Assembly: GCA_045837725.1 (NCBI GenBank)
Contig: JBEWZL010000084.1
Span: forward strand, 372,001 to 436,000
Source of the DNA: Vermamoeba vermiformis
Taxonomy: Eukaryota > Tubulinea > Echinamoebida
Length of the DNA: 64,000 nucleotides
Direction: 5' to 3'
In this document: one piece after another, positions 49,020 through 60,126 of the stretch
How the letters are laid out: every line of letters begins with the position of its first letter
Position numbering within the stretch: position 1 is the stretch's first letter
Notes under the pieces: model-generated
Databases searched by the model: none
What the model was told of the DNA's origin: nothing
Seen by the model: the letters and a program-made list of their open reading frames with translations, nothing else
Position numbers and translations under genes: made by a program

Positions 49020-49938
49020 TCACTTGATCTGTGCTGCTCTCAGATCCGTAAAAAATTGCTTAGTGTTTGGAATTTCAATAGGTGTTGTTGACATATCTTC
49101 TTTTTTAGCACCAGTAGGTTGTTTGGGCTGTAAAAATTACAAATAAATTACAGTGTAATTGAAGAAATTGTACGATCGCGGATCTAGCTCGCTGGATGTG
49201 ACTTAAGCCAGCAGTATACTTACAATTACTGTATCGGCAACACTATTGAACACGTTGAATATCTTATTGAGCGATATTTTAGAGTATTTATCCTCTTCCA
49301 AGGACATTTTTTGTTCCATCACATCCGCAGTTCGTTTAAATGAATTAACAAGTCCCTAAAAATAAATAAATTAAATTAAATTAAATTAAATTGATATTAC
49401 AATCATTTTGAATGTACCTCCAGTTTATCTATTGTCTCGAAAGCCTTTGTCAAATACTTCGTTTGAACTTTCAAGGCAGGAAGTACTTCCAATGTCTTCT
49501 TAGTATTAGCGCCGCTCTATTTAAATAACGATTAATGCTATTTAATATTCTATTTGGATCCGCTTGATTGATTGAAATTTTACTTACTGTAAATAAGGCT
49601 CCGAGTTCGTCTAATCGTAATAACATGCTCTCAATTGTATCCTCAACCACATTCATCTATTAAGTAAATATACGTTAATTATTTGAGCAAATATACTCAC
49701 GCTGACATTGCAATTTCGAAAGATTTTTTGGATGCAGCAAAAATTACCAAAAAAAATTCGTAAAATGAAATTATCGTTTAAATATTATCCACGATGATAA
49801 TCTTACCTGTTGTTGAGTTAAATCATTAAATGAAAAATATTTTCCGTAGCTTTCAGCAACATTTTTGACTGCCTCACTATCTTCAATTGGTGGCCTCAAA
49901 GTGCTCGTCGTACTTTGATTATTAATAGCAGTACTCAT
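49020..49938 (-). CDS. BLOC1S4: BLOC-1 subunit 4 (cappuccino)-like protein
   Basis: Five exons in phase give about 179 residues, starting MSTAINNQSTTSTLRPP. The core VEDTIESMLLRLDELGALF, then LTKAFETIDKLEGLVNSFK and VMEQKMSLEEDKYSK, follows the order and spacing of BLOC1S4: L-x-x-L/M-L-x-R-(V/L)-D-E, a spacer, then (S/T)-x-I-D-(R/K)-L-E-x-x-V, then M-E-(E/Q)-(Q/K). The protein is helical and coiled-coil. BLOC-1 works in biogenesis of lysosome-related organelles and endosomal sorting. The match is to a short coiled-coil pattern, so another coiled-coil complex subunit is possible. One intron carries a TTAAA pentanucleotide repeat. Confidence 0.6.
49363..49393. repeat. Pentanucleotide microsatellite (TTAAA)n in an intron
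   Basis: About four tandem TTAAA units preceded by two ATAA units, within an intron of the BLOC1S4-like gene, next to the donor-side AAATAAAT. Length may vary between strains. Confidence 0.8.
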
Positions 49939-50337
49939 ATTATATAAGCTTATGTAAACTATAACAATGTGGTACTGCGCGTGGTTTGGCTCGTAAAATT
50001 CAATTCAATCAAAATTTAGTTATTTTTCCTTTTGCCTACACTGAGCACAATAGCGATTGATTATGTGACTAGTCCTTTCAATATTAATTGAAATTACGAG
50101 TGAACTTGCGGTTCTTTTAGACACCGTACACCGCTTTTGGATCACGCAAAATTAATAAGTTGAATTAAGGCGTAAGTTAGTACTACTATATGACAGTAAG
50201 TATTATTTGATAATATTATGAACGCATTCTGATAAATTTCCTTGACAGGCGGCCCTCGGGACTCGAGATTCACAATCCATTTTTTTATTTTTAACATTCA
50301 AGCATGTTAACAAGAATCCACAACTTTATTTTGCGCA
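49939..50337. other. Divergent intergenic region, 399 nt
   Basis: Shared by the BLOC1S4-like gene (minus) and the F-box gene (plus). No distinct regulatory motif recognised. Confidence 0.35.
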
Positions 50338-51920
50338 ATGGACCTATTCCCGATAGAATTAATTGAAAGGATCGCGTTATTTATGGATTTGCGCTCGCTT
50401 GGACGCTTTACTGCAACTAGCAGCCATAACGCGATCATTCTTAATTCCACAGTATTTTGGAAATCATATTTTGCAATTTATTACCCCTTCTCTGAACCAA
50501 AACCAGATTTGAAATATTATTGCCGGATGATGTAAGTCTAGTCATCTATATAACCTATTAATAACGTCAATATAATATAATACGTTGTTCCATCCATTGC
50601 AAATATTAATATCGCTATTTTTAGGCCTTCTATGTGGATTGACGACGCAGCTGGCGTAAAATTGAAAATTGAACAAACAGCCACCTTGTTTTGCAATGGT
50701 TTTTGCTATAAATCGCTTGCCTATGATCGAAGCACTAGATTTGGGGTAGTAGGTGGTCATGGCTCACCTTTGTTGTCTTTCAGAGTGAACGAGGATCTGA
50801 CTATGTCGGCTTTGGACCAGTATAACCTGCCTGATACTGATTATCAGTACCCGTTCAGTACGCTTAATATATTTTAAATATATATAGGCTTACTAATGCG
50901 CTTTTTAGGAACTTTAACTCCTGCGCGGATTTGTTTGTCCGATCGGTTTATTGTCGTACTGGAATCAACAGGTTAGACTGCCTGTCGTACATATTCATCG
51001 ATATTTTGTATAATGACGTATTTATAGGCAATATCGTTATCTTCAACAAGCAAACCGGAGAACTTTTTAGTGAGATCGAGAATGAAATTAAAAACTCTCC
51101 GTACTACTCAGCAGAACCTGATGTAGAGCTGTATTTCGACAAAGAAAAGATATTTTGTGCTAAAGATGGAGTCGTGCAGGTAAAATCGCATTAATTAGTC
51201 ATAAAACGTTAATTTATTCTTCGTGTACAGATGTGGGACTTTGAAACTGGTCAGAAAATCAACGAATTAGTCACCGATTCATATGGCGCGTGTCATTACG
51301 ATGATAAGAGCGGTCTATGCTTTATAAGCGACGACACCCTTGTCTCAGCGATTGACTTACGGATGTCTGAAGAGATCATGGTTTGGGACTCGCTGAAAAA
51401 GAATCAGGGGCCAGTAAGCAGCTTAAAGTACTACGATGATAAGATCTATTGTAGCACTTCGCGTGGTAAGTTACCCGCTGCCTCAATAATGTTAATGAAA
51501 TTTCTTTACTTTTAAAAGTCGATCCAGATCCACTCCACAAAAAAATCTGTTTTGATTAAAATAGTATATAACCAGCATATTATGATGCGTATTGATTAAC
51601 CGTTCGCAGCTATTCCCATAGCCTTTGAGATGAGCTACGCAAAAGTAGCGTACCAGCCTCAAGCCTACCAAGCCCTTGGCCCTGCTCAAAACAAAGTTAC
51701 GACGCACGTGGATGAATCTCGATTAATTCTAGGAACTGACAGCCATATCTTCATTTACGATAGAAAGAAAATGAAGCAAAAGTTCTCGTTCAAATTAAGC
51801 AGCCAAGGTGACATTAGGAATTACTCATTTCAAGACTGTTATATTATCACTGATACGAATACCACAACTACTTTGTATTCGGTAACGGATGCGCCTTACA
51901 AAAAAGAAATTAAATTCTGA
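50338..51920 (+). CDS. F-box protein with WD40-like propeller
   Basis: N-terminal F-box: MDLFPIELIERIALFMDLRS, then LGRFTATSSHN and TVFWKSYFAIYYPF. The following exons encode beta-propeller strands such as GNIVIFNKQTGELFSEIE, VQMWDFETGQKINEL, LVSAIDLRMSEEIMVWDSL and RLILGTDSHIFIYDRKK, up to KKEIKF at the stop 51918-51920. About six exons. The design is FBXW-like: the F-box docks on Skp1 and the propeller binds the substrate. Repeats are degenerate (few canonical WD pairs). It shares general layout with the C-terminal half of 15076-18197, but I see no close identity. Stops of this gene and the serpin converge 105 nt apart. Confidence 0.8.
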
Positions 51921-52025
51921 AAACAGTCAAATTCAAACAACTTCATCATTATTAACCAATGCTCTATAGTAATAATCATCGTATACATATTTATTATTTT
52001 TAAATTAATTGGAGGTGTTTAGCGA

Positions 52026-53375
52026 CTATGACAATGGCGAAATCGTGGGACTCAACACGACGCCAATAAACAGCACTTGCTCGGTCGCGTGATGATAGAT
52101 GAAGTATATGAAGGGGTGTTCTGCTTTGAATTCTTCCGGGTCTGGCTCGTCGTCTACACCGCCGTAGCCCATGTCAAAAGCTGTCGCAGCCGCTGCCTTC
52201 GTGCCCACTTCATCGACCTCTATGTAAGTCTTATGAATCGCTGATGTTGCAAATAACCCGCTCCTGTCGGCCACTAATAAGTACAATATGAATATAAGTC
52301 ATATAGTACTTACGAACTGGCCGTTATTTTCGAAAAGTTAGCGGATCCGGGCTTCCACATGTCTTCAACACCCATCAATTCTAAGTGGTCTTTCAACGAG
52401 TATTCCTCGCTATATCTTAATTTGGGTATGTACACTACGACATCTTTGCGCATCATTCCAGGCACGATCTGCTGCACGAAATTTGTCAAAAATTCAGCGT
52501 TGCAGATCTTTCGCCAATTCGGCGCAACAGGTGGCTTAGGCAATATTAGAAACATAGAAGTAGCACCACTATCGTAATCGTCATCGGCGAATTTCTTTTG
52601 TTTCGCGATCTTCTTGGAATGAGATGAGTAAGGCAACTCGAGTGCTTTGAAATTAGGGCCGTTGTGAAACTTGAACTTTGCCTTCATATTAATCATGAAT
52701 GACGGTGTCGATTTGAAATTGAATCCTTTGAATGGCAGGCGTTGCGTGTACTTTGGATCGAACTCTGTTAGCCAAGCACCTTTAAAGACCAATGTGTTGA
52801 CCTTAAAACAATCCGTCAGTACGATTATAATATCTTATATGATACTTACCAATAGCAATGATGTGTCTGGAGAGGGATTGACGGCGTTCTTAATTAATCC
52901 TTCAGTTTTTTCTTTGATCCAGTCGTTAACCTCCGTAGCAGCTTGTGGCTCCGCAAAATTAATATTTTTGGCTTCAAAATTACTGAAATTTTGTTTGATA
53001 ATATCTGCGTACTGCTCTGCCAGCTTAAAGGATTGGTGGACCCAGATCGAGTTTGAAGCGTTTAAAAAGTTCAACAGCTGGTCAACAGTCGCTTTTAACT
53101 CCGTCAAATAATTTTCAGGAAAATGTAGCGCGTCTAATAACTGTTTTTTCGTGTCTCCATCAGCTCCTTCGATAAGCATTGATAAACCTAAATTGATATT
53201 TAAAAATTAAAGACTTCGTTTTGGTGAGTTACATCAGTCACTTACTTAAAGCTATGCTAAGCGGTGATATCAAGACATTTTTCGTTATGGGCTCTTCGGA
53301 CGTGAAGTCTATTTTGTTCAAGATCTGCTGCAGCAATTCAAATCCGAACTTGTTGATGCCTTCTGGGACAGACAT
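52026..53375 (-). CDS. Serpin, intracellular type
   Basis: Four exons in phase; start MSVPEGINKFGFELLQQI without a signal peptide, then NVLISPLSIALSMLIEGADG, a classic serpin helix region. VNTLVFKGAWLTEFDP, VVYIPKLRYSEEYSLKDHLE and HPFIYFIYHHATEQVLFIGV are serpin signatures. The reactive-loop hinge reads EVGTKAAAATAFD, fitting the inhibitory consensus (G-T-x-A-A-A-A-T), so it should be a suicide inhibitor of a serine or cysteine protease. The loop continues into an acidic, Gly-rich stretch (MGYGGVDDEPDPEEFKAE), longer than usual, so I cannot assign the P1 residue. Probably cytosolic, like clade B serpins. A polar insert (KKIAKQKKFADDDYDSG) lies mid-protein. Confidence 0.95.
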
Positions 53376-53611
53376 TTTATTTTATGACTATACGTTGTTT
53401 CGTGATGCCGAATTTACTAAAAAGACCTTCACGCCACATCATTTTGTTAACCGGTAGTTGGAAGCACGCGACCTCATTTTCTTAACGCGGCAACTAAGGA
53501 TGCAGTACATATTTTAACACATGCCAATTATATATTTATTGTATAAAATAATAGATACAAAACGGAAGTTTCAGTCTCGTTATTCCGGTGCAGATGTGCG
53601 ATTGGGTGAGC

Positions 53612-53917
53612 CTACTCCTTAACGAAAATGCTTGAGATATCGTTCCGGGCAGTTAGGATTGAGAATGAGCGTGCAGTGCGTCCATAGGTTCTTTGGACAA
53701 CAGTTAGTGATGAATGTATCTTCATCAATCCAACAAAAGAAGCGTTCACGGATGTTCGTTCGCACGTCAGACCAAATTTGGAGTTCGGTTTAATGCGAAA
53801 GACCAAAGCATAACCATCCTTTAGGCCTTTATTTCTCTCACATTCTTCATCGTCACTGTAGATGTGGAGGTTTGTGGTGGAGTAGCCTTCGATCCAATAG
53901 TTGTTGTTGTTAGCCAT
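53612..53917 (-). CDS. Small hypothetical protein, 101 residues
   Basis: Single-exon frame from MANNNNYWIEGYSTTNLHIY to SSIFVKE. No signal peptide or membrane segment. It contains an acidic stretch (SDDEECERNKGLKDG) and alternating hydrophobic residues (YALVFRIKP, FVGLMKIHSSLTVVQ) that suggest a small beta-rich domain. Not recognised. It stands between the serpin and a divergently read secreted protein. The reading frame is clean and starts with a well-placed ATG, so it is probably real. Confidence 0.55.
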   Translation of the reverse strand: MANNNNYWIEGYSTTNLHIYSDDEECERNKGLKDGYALVFRIKPNSKFGLTCERTSVNASFVGLMKIHSSLTVVQRTYGRTARSFSILTARNDISSIFVKE

Positions 53918-54230
53918 GTCGATTGTTAACAGTAGTATTTACAAATAACAACGAAAAATTAATCCTTTTATACCTGGTGATGGACAATCGTCAATCAGAC
54001 TGATGGACAACGGATGCTAAATCCGCAGATTTGGACTTTAAATTTCATTTCACCCCACCACAACTGTCATCGGATTTACGTCAGCAGTCGAGTCTGTCTT
54101 TTAATTGAGTTCATTTTTATTAATACTTGTCTGACCGGTAATACAATTGTTACGGACCCAAGCGTGACAGCAAATCAACGGAATAGAATTTAAATCAATT
54201 CTATTCCTATATTAGAGACCACCAATACCA
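53918..54230. other. Divergent intergenic region, 313 nt
   Basis: Between two small genes read in opposite directions. It contains imperfect near-repeats (GATGGACAA and TCATCGGAT-type segments, 53975-54090) but no distinct element. Confidence 0.35.
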
Positions 54231-54668
54231 ATGTCGCGAGTGATTTGGTTGGTATTGTTTAGTGTTATTTTTCTGGGGGCACTCGCTGCTACTACAACAC
54301 GGTCAGAAAGTCCCACTTTGTCTGACAATACCACCAAAGAATGGTATTATTATGACTATTATATGGACTATCTCTCCGACATTAGCATCGTGTGCACGGC
54401 AACTTTCAGATCAGAGAAAGAATTGTACATTACAGCGAAAGACTATGGCGATTATCCCAGTAATGGACTGAAAGCAACCTATTCTGTTACCGTTAATAGT
54501 GGCCCTGTTTCTAATATAAAAGCGCTCTTTGCCTCTTTGTCGAGCAGGTGGTCAGCCAAGTTTTCAAAAGATCGAGCAACTATGTATTTAATTAACTACG
54601 ACACAAAGATTGAAGGCGAAATGTGCAAAGAAGGTTGCAAATTAATGCTACTAAAGGATCGTCCCTAG
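54231..54668 (+). CDS. Small secreted protein, 145 residues
   Basis: Single exon. MSRVIWLVLFSVIFLGALAA is a signal peptide with a good cleavage site before TTTRSES. The mature part has a Tyr-rich cluster (EWYYYDYYMDYLSD), three or four Cys (SIVCTATF, GEMCKEGCKLM) and beta-like strands (ATYSVTVNSG; ATMYLINYD). No family recognised. An AATAAA signal follows the stop by about 25 nt. Confidence 0.7.
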   Translation: MSRVIWLVLFSVIFLGALAATTTRSESPTLSDNTTKEWYYYDYYMDYLSDISIVCTATFRSEKELYITAKDYGDYPSNGLKATYSVTVNSGPVSNIKALFASLSSRWSAKFSKDRATMYLINYDTKIEGEMCKEGCKLMLLKDRP

Positions 54669-54937
54669 AGCGTCGATTAATTTATAGTGTCATAATAAAA
54701 CTTATCTAGAAAATTGCGAACGGGAAAACTCTGAAATCTGGTCTAATGTCGCCTTTTTGAGCACCTGGTGTTTAAATACAGTTTTATCCAGCGATATCGT
54801 ATTGCTACTTTGTGGTGAGTTAAAATGACCATGATTTGATCGCTTATTAAATTTTTTCTCGTCCGAAAGCGCAGCAGATCCGCTCGATTTCTGTATTAAG
54901 ACGAGTTAGCACAGGTACATCAAAGAGCACCTTGAAT

Positions 54938-57241
54938 TTATTTTCGTGTCTTCGAGTTTTGAGTCTTTATCTCAGTATAAGACGCATCTCTGTTATCTTC
55001 TTGTTGTTTGAGCACCAAATTCTGCTTGAACTTTGACCCGGCGACAATATGCTTGATTTTGTTCACTTTTTTAACGATGGCAATGACTTGTTCGAGCGAC
55101 GTGCACGGCCGTTCATCGTCAAAATGAAAAGCTTCGTTGGCGTACATGACTTTAAAGTGTTTGAACGCGCCGTCCTTTGTTCGAGCCGAGAGCGCAAAGT
55201 GGCCAGGAATCGATGATAATCTTATCAATAAGGACCCTGGTTTTTCATCGACAAGTTTTCTTTCGGCCTCCTCGCGACTGAACTCGCCAAAAAATCCTCT
55301 AATTGCAAAAAAAATAAATAATAAAATACTGCCGCAAAATCCTATAGCTACGTACTCGAAAGACCACAGATTAAATATTCGATCCAAAAATGGAATTTGA
55401 CCGTTACGTAACGGTCCGTACCAGGCCAGTGAATTTCCAAACTGCTCGACCGACACTGTCTCGCCATCGCCCATTGCCATTTTAAGGCAACTAAGCTTCG
55501 GATCTGTTTCGTAACTACGAGGCAGCTGCAGATTGAAGTAGGTCACAAAGGCAACCAAAAATCTGGGCCAGGGAACTTGGATCGCGTTGTCAAAAAACCG
55601 CCTCCAAAAAGCTTGCCCATCCGCTGAATTAATACACGACTCGATGATTATTTGAGGGAATATATTCGTTTCAACGATATATTCAAAAGTTGGTCTGGAT
55701 GCCGGATTCTGTGCCCAACAGTCGGTGATGAGCCGATTAAGTAACGGCGGGCAATTCTCCGGAATAGGCAGTCGCTTGCCCTCCACACCGACAGTCCTAA
55801 TAAAATCTTTCGCGAAATTCTCAGAAAAAAAGCTAATTTTGGCCGCATCGTGTAACGTACCAGGAACACTTCGTAGTTGTTTGTGCCAAGGCGTGTATCC
55901 CGTCAATATCTCCCACAATATCATTCCAAACGCGTATACATCTACCAAATATTAATTTAAATACTATATTTTGCGGTATACTTACCAATTTTGTTGAGCA
56001 GATCCGTCTTTTGTTCGCCAGTAAGTACCTCTGGAGCCTGAATAAATAGCTTAGTTCCATTTAAGGTTCAAATATATATCCTTACGAGGTAATTAAGAGT
56101 GCCACCAATTGCCGTAATGTTATCTTTAAATTGCGATATTCCGAAATCAGCCACTTTCACCACCCAGTTATCGCCGATGAACAGATTCGGCGGTTTTAGA
56201 TCAAAGTGATAAATTCCTGCAGTTGTTAGTTACTATTGCTAAGTGCATATTTCTACCTTGTTTATGCAACCAGCACATTCCGAGCGCAACGTCTTGCGCG
56301 ATCAGCATTTTTCGCGTCATCGAAAGTTTCTCCTTTCGCAGCAAAGTACTCAGATTTCCTCGTGGCATTAATTCCGACACTAATTTGATTAATATACGAG
56401 CGATAAGCATGTCTTGTAACGTACAAATTTTTAGCTGGCCTCCTTCCGTACAAATGCCCATGAACAAAAGTAAATTCTCGTGCCGCAGTTTACTATAGTA
56501 TTTTGGTTAAATAATAATGAAAAGAAAGTAATTAACTTACGATGAAATAGAAACTTCGTGTTTGAATTCTTGCAAAGCTTCTCTGCTCAGATCTCCTTTC
56601 AAAATTTTGACAGCAACGTGTTTTCCGCGGCATTTACCCTAAAGACTCGTTCATTAACGGTAATTTTCTTAAATGTATTTGTTATTCTTACTTTATAAAC
56701 GGACGCGTAAGTACCCTCGCCCAACGGAGATTGAAAATCAATTTTGATCTCATTTTCGTGGATCTCCCATCGCCGAATCTCCACATTTTCTTCTCTAAGT
56801 GCGCCGTGTATTGCAGGAGGTAATGCAACTTGAATATCACTACTGAAAGAACGGTATCCAGGACGACCTACATTAATAAAAGAAATCAGTATTCGGATGA
56901 TCTGTGATTCTTTACGGATAAATAGGCAAAAATAAATACCGTGCGATTATTATGATTTAATTATGCCTAAAAATAATTATTATAATATACCTACTCTTTT
57001 TTTGTGTCAAGTCTAAATTCCTAAACTTTTTTTTTAATTCCATTAATGCGTTGCTTTTCTCTCTATATGAATCCCATAATTTGGACTCCTCAATATGAAA
57101 CCGTTCCACTTCAGATCTACGCGAAGGATCCAGATCAACGAATTTCACATCCAGTGCTCGCAATTGTTCGGCAATGTTTGTTATCTCCTTCACTAATTGT
57201 TCCACTGATGCTAGTGGCTGCAATATATCGTGCTCTTCCAT
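54938..57241 (-). CDS. Shk-like protein kinase with C-terminal SH2 domain
   Basis: Start MEEHDILQPLASVEQLVKEI gives a coiled-coil N-terminus. The kinase domain follows over several exons: GEGTYASVYK (glycine loop), HVAVKILKGD (Lys), IYHFDLKPPNLF (catalytic loop with HFD instead of HRD), VADFGISQF, APEVLTGE, DVYAFGMILWEILTGYTPW and CWAQNPASRPTF. The C-terminus holds an SH2 domain: EGFFGEFSREEAERKLVDE, GSLLIRLSS (the phosphotyrosine-binding Arg) and FALSARTKDGAFKHFKV. Kinase followed by SH2 is the Shk arrangement of dictyostelids, which are dual-specificity kinases. The stretch 55299-55355 reads as a transmembrane helix but is a 57-nt in-frame intron (GTACGT...TTAG) placed exactly before the SH2 fold. 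Confidence 0.88.
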
Positions 57242-57629
57242 CACGGTTAATACAAAACATGATTCGTTCTGGAAATTTGGAATGAAATTATGTCAGCGGA
57301 TGTCACACGTTATTTAATTTTCGAACGAGATTGTTGTGATTGCAAAGGTAATCGAAAATGATGCACAGGATTATCTTACCTTTGTAAACCAAGATTAAAA
57401 CTTAAATCTACGGAGATTCTGCGCTATTCGTGATCCACATCTGAAATAGCTCGCAGTTAGCTCGCCGCCAATAGAATTCTTCAGATCTTCTAACATTACG
57501 TTAATTAATTTAATAGAGCTTATATGTTGTGCACTATATTGTGCCATAGGATAACTTACAACCAAGAAATTACCAGCAGCGAATCTGTATTTAAAATTAA
57601 ACTCCGGCATTGATCTGCCATCTCCCTGA

Positions 57630-58656
57630 TTAATAAGGTAGCCACGGGAATGCAGAGTGATTAGGCGCATCATATTTAGGGTCCAATTGTCGCAAATATG
57701 CAGCGACCTCGAACTTGCCGCGGCTGTGCGCAGTTTGTATCAAGTTCTGTTTGTTCGTCACCAGCACTCCTTTCTCTTCTATTAAGAACTTGAAGCACTC
57801 GACTGACCCTCCTTGAATAGCGTATGAGAATAGGCTTGACTTGTAATCGATGCTCGGATCGACGACATCTAACCGCCGAAGAACATCGATGTTGCCACAA
57901 ACAAGAGCTGCTTGCAATGTTTTTGTGTCGTGAGGGCAGCCACGCTCGTACAAATACTGCAATAGTTCTAAATGTCCATATTTAGCCGCTGCTTCTGTTG
58001 TTTGAGCACTCCAGCGACATCCATTTGAAACCAAGTACTGGATCATTTTTAGATCTCCTTTAAAAGAAAGAAAATTAGGAAATTAATAATCGACGGATAT
58101 GCTATAATTACACTAATATTATAATTAACTCACCTCTCTGCGCGGCGTTAGTACAACATTCGGTGTCCCAAGCACATCCGTTATCGTGCGCGTATTTCAA
58201 GCAATCGAAGTGCCCTCTCCACGCAGCCAGTGCACAGGTCTCCGAGCCCCATTTGCAGCCATGTTCGTGCGCGTAGATCAAGCAGTCTAATTGCCCGTGC
58301 AACGCTGCGTAGTTGGATGTATCTTCAGTCCACTTAGCGCCGTTCTCGTGCAAATATTTCAAGGCCGATAAATGACCCTCAGCTGCCATAGCGATGCACA
58401 TATCATAGCCCCTGAGTGGCACGTAAGAGCCGTTGGATTCGAAGTACTTCGATCTGAGCTCGTGCATCAGTTGTTTTAAATCGCGCGACACCATTCTAAG
58501 AAATGGATAGGTCATTTTAAATGTACCGTGCTCCCATTTAGCGCTGATTGAGCGCACGTGCTGGTGTTTTGGATTCAGAAATTCGATCGGAAGAGTAATT
58601 AGTCGTTCTAATATATTCAGCCATATCTCCTTTGGAAAAATATCGAATGTAGACAT
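57630..58656 (-). CDS. F-box and ankyrin-type repeat protein
   Basis: Start MSTFDIFPKEIWLNILERLI is an N-terminal F-box. After RMVSRDLKQLMHELRSKYF come at least seven ankyrin-like units of the type A-A-x-x-G-H-L-x-x-L-x-Y-(L/A)-H-E-x-G-(A/C)-x-W, e.g. GHLSALKYLHENGAKW, GQLDCLIYAHEHGCKW, GHFDCLKYAHDNGCAW and GHLELLQYLYERGCPH. Two main exons join at GDLKMIQYLVSNGCRW. This ankyrin subtype is abundant in free-living amoebae and in the large viruses that infect them; intron and context argue for a cellular gene here. Likely an SCF substrate receptor. Confidence 0.85.
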
Positions 58657-59081
58657 TTCACGGGAACAAGACGGAAAAGCTGCTAAGAGATAAGATCTGA
58701 CAATAAAAAAAATTAATACGGGCCAACAATTATTGTAATTCACGTACGGAATAAGGAAAATGTATTTAGTAATAATTTGAGATAGAACTTAAATAAATAA
58801 TATCAAATACTAAGGCGGTGAGCATTTAAAAAAGTATGGCGGGATCTTATTGCTCTCACTTACGATGAAATAATGAAACTCTACAATAATCAAGATCGAA
58901 CAGTCGATATTTGTAATTAAAAGGTTCAATTCTATTTTTCTTCCTTGGTGTAAGTGCAACAATCCAAAAATATTATGCCTTTTAAATCTATTTTTCCAAC
59001 AAAAGCACCTCATATCGCATAATAATCATACATATTCGTTAATAATTTATTACTAGAGCACGCCGATTAAATTCGTTGGAA
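58657..59081. other. Divergent intergenic region, 425 nt
   Basis: Between two F-box genes read in opposite directions. AT-rich, no motif recognised. Confidence 0.35.
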
Positions 59082-59989
59082 ATGGAATTAAGTGACATCC
59101 GAATTGAAATACCTCCAGAGCTGTGGCAGCAAATTTTGTCATATATTACCGAAAATATAGCACTATTAAATTTTGCGAGAGTATCAACAATGCATAATCA
59201 ACTGGTAAACGACGAACAAGAATGGAAGCGCAGATGTGACACTCGGCCACTAGCCAATTTATTTACAAAATCACCAGAGAGATTATGGAAGGATTTTTAT
59301 TACCGTAAGAGTATTTATCTATTTATTTAACTTATTTTGCTCAATATAATATTTTTCAGAGCCCTCGATCCCGTTGTTTCCTGTTTACAACATTGTCATC
59401 GCCAAAACAGATGTTGTGGAGCGATTTAGCCCATTGGGCTTGGCTAATGTGTCTTCAGAATATCGATTCAGTATAAATGGGCTGTCTGTCACTTCTGCCA
59501 AAAGTGCTCAGCTAGATCCGAGCGGAAAAAAGCTTGTTCGAATGATTACCTCCATGAGACCGAGTAAATTACCTCAGTACGTGATAAAGAGCTTATGATG
59601 GACATTATTATGGCAATATACTGTATGGAGCTGACTATAATTTTTTGTCAGGCACTGGATCGAGCTTGGAATTAGTTGGGATAAGTCATTTGAGGATTAC
59701 AAAGCACTAGCATGGCACTATAATAAGAATTATCAGATAACAACACTTCCTGCACGCAACGCTGAATTTATTGCAGTAATTCAATCGATCGCAAAACATG
59801 AGGACATCTATTACTCAATTGAATTAGGATTCAAAGGTAATTGGTTATTAATGTTCATATTACATCTATTATTAGGCCTAATCGATCTATCATTAAGGCT
59901 CATTGAATGCAATTTCCATCGTTGCGGTACCAAATCTCAAATATCACTACGAATACTTGTACGAGAATAAGGTTATCGAAATTAATTAA
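59082..59989 (+). CDS. Small F-box protein
   Basis: Start MELSDIRIEIPPELWQQILS begins an F-box (IPPELWQQILSYITEN, ALLNFARVSTMHNQLV, EWKRRC). Four exons in phase end at NKVIEIN and TAA 59987-59989. The remaining ~170 residues look beta-rich (PVYNIVIAKTDVVERFSPLG; HWIELGISWDKSFEDY) and match nothing I know. Probable SCF receptor with an unassigned substrate domain. Confidence 0.75.
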
Positions 59990-60126
59990 ATAAACACGTT
60001 ACTGCTTCAAATGGAGGCTAAATACTTCTTAGAATTGATCCAAAACAAAATTGAATCAGATCAGCCTTAAGCGTTACATTTATGCTTAAATAAGAAAACT
60101 GGGCTTTATAATGCTAGGTTAAATCT

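Noticed and set aside
55299-55355. Transmembrane helix in the SH2 kinase
   Set aside because: It has intron ends (GTACGT and a pyrimidine tract plus TTAG), is a multiple of three, and lies exactly at the domain joint.
57395-57673. 92-codon minus-strand frame overlapping the ankyrin gene end
   Set aside because: Overlaps the last exon of the F-box/ankyrin gene in another frame; no family features.
57630-58656. Viral origin of the ankyrin gene
   Set aside because: The ankyrin subtype is shared with large amoebal viruses, but this gene has an F-box at its N-terminus, an intron, and ordinary cellular neighbours.
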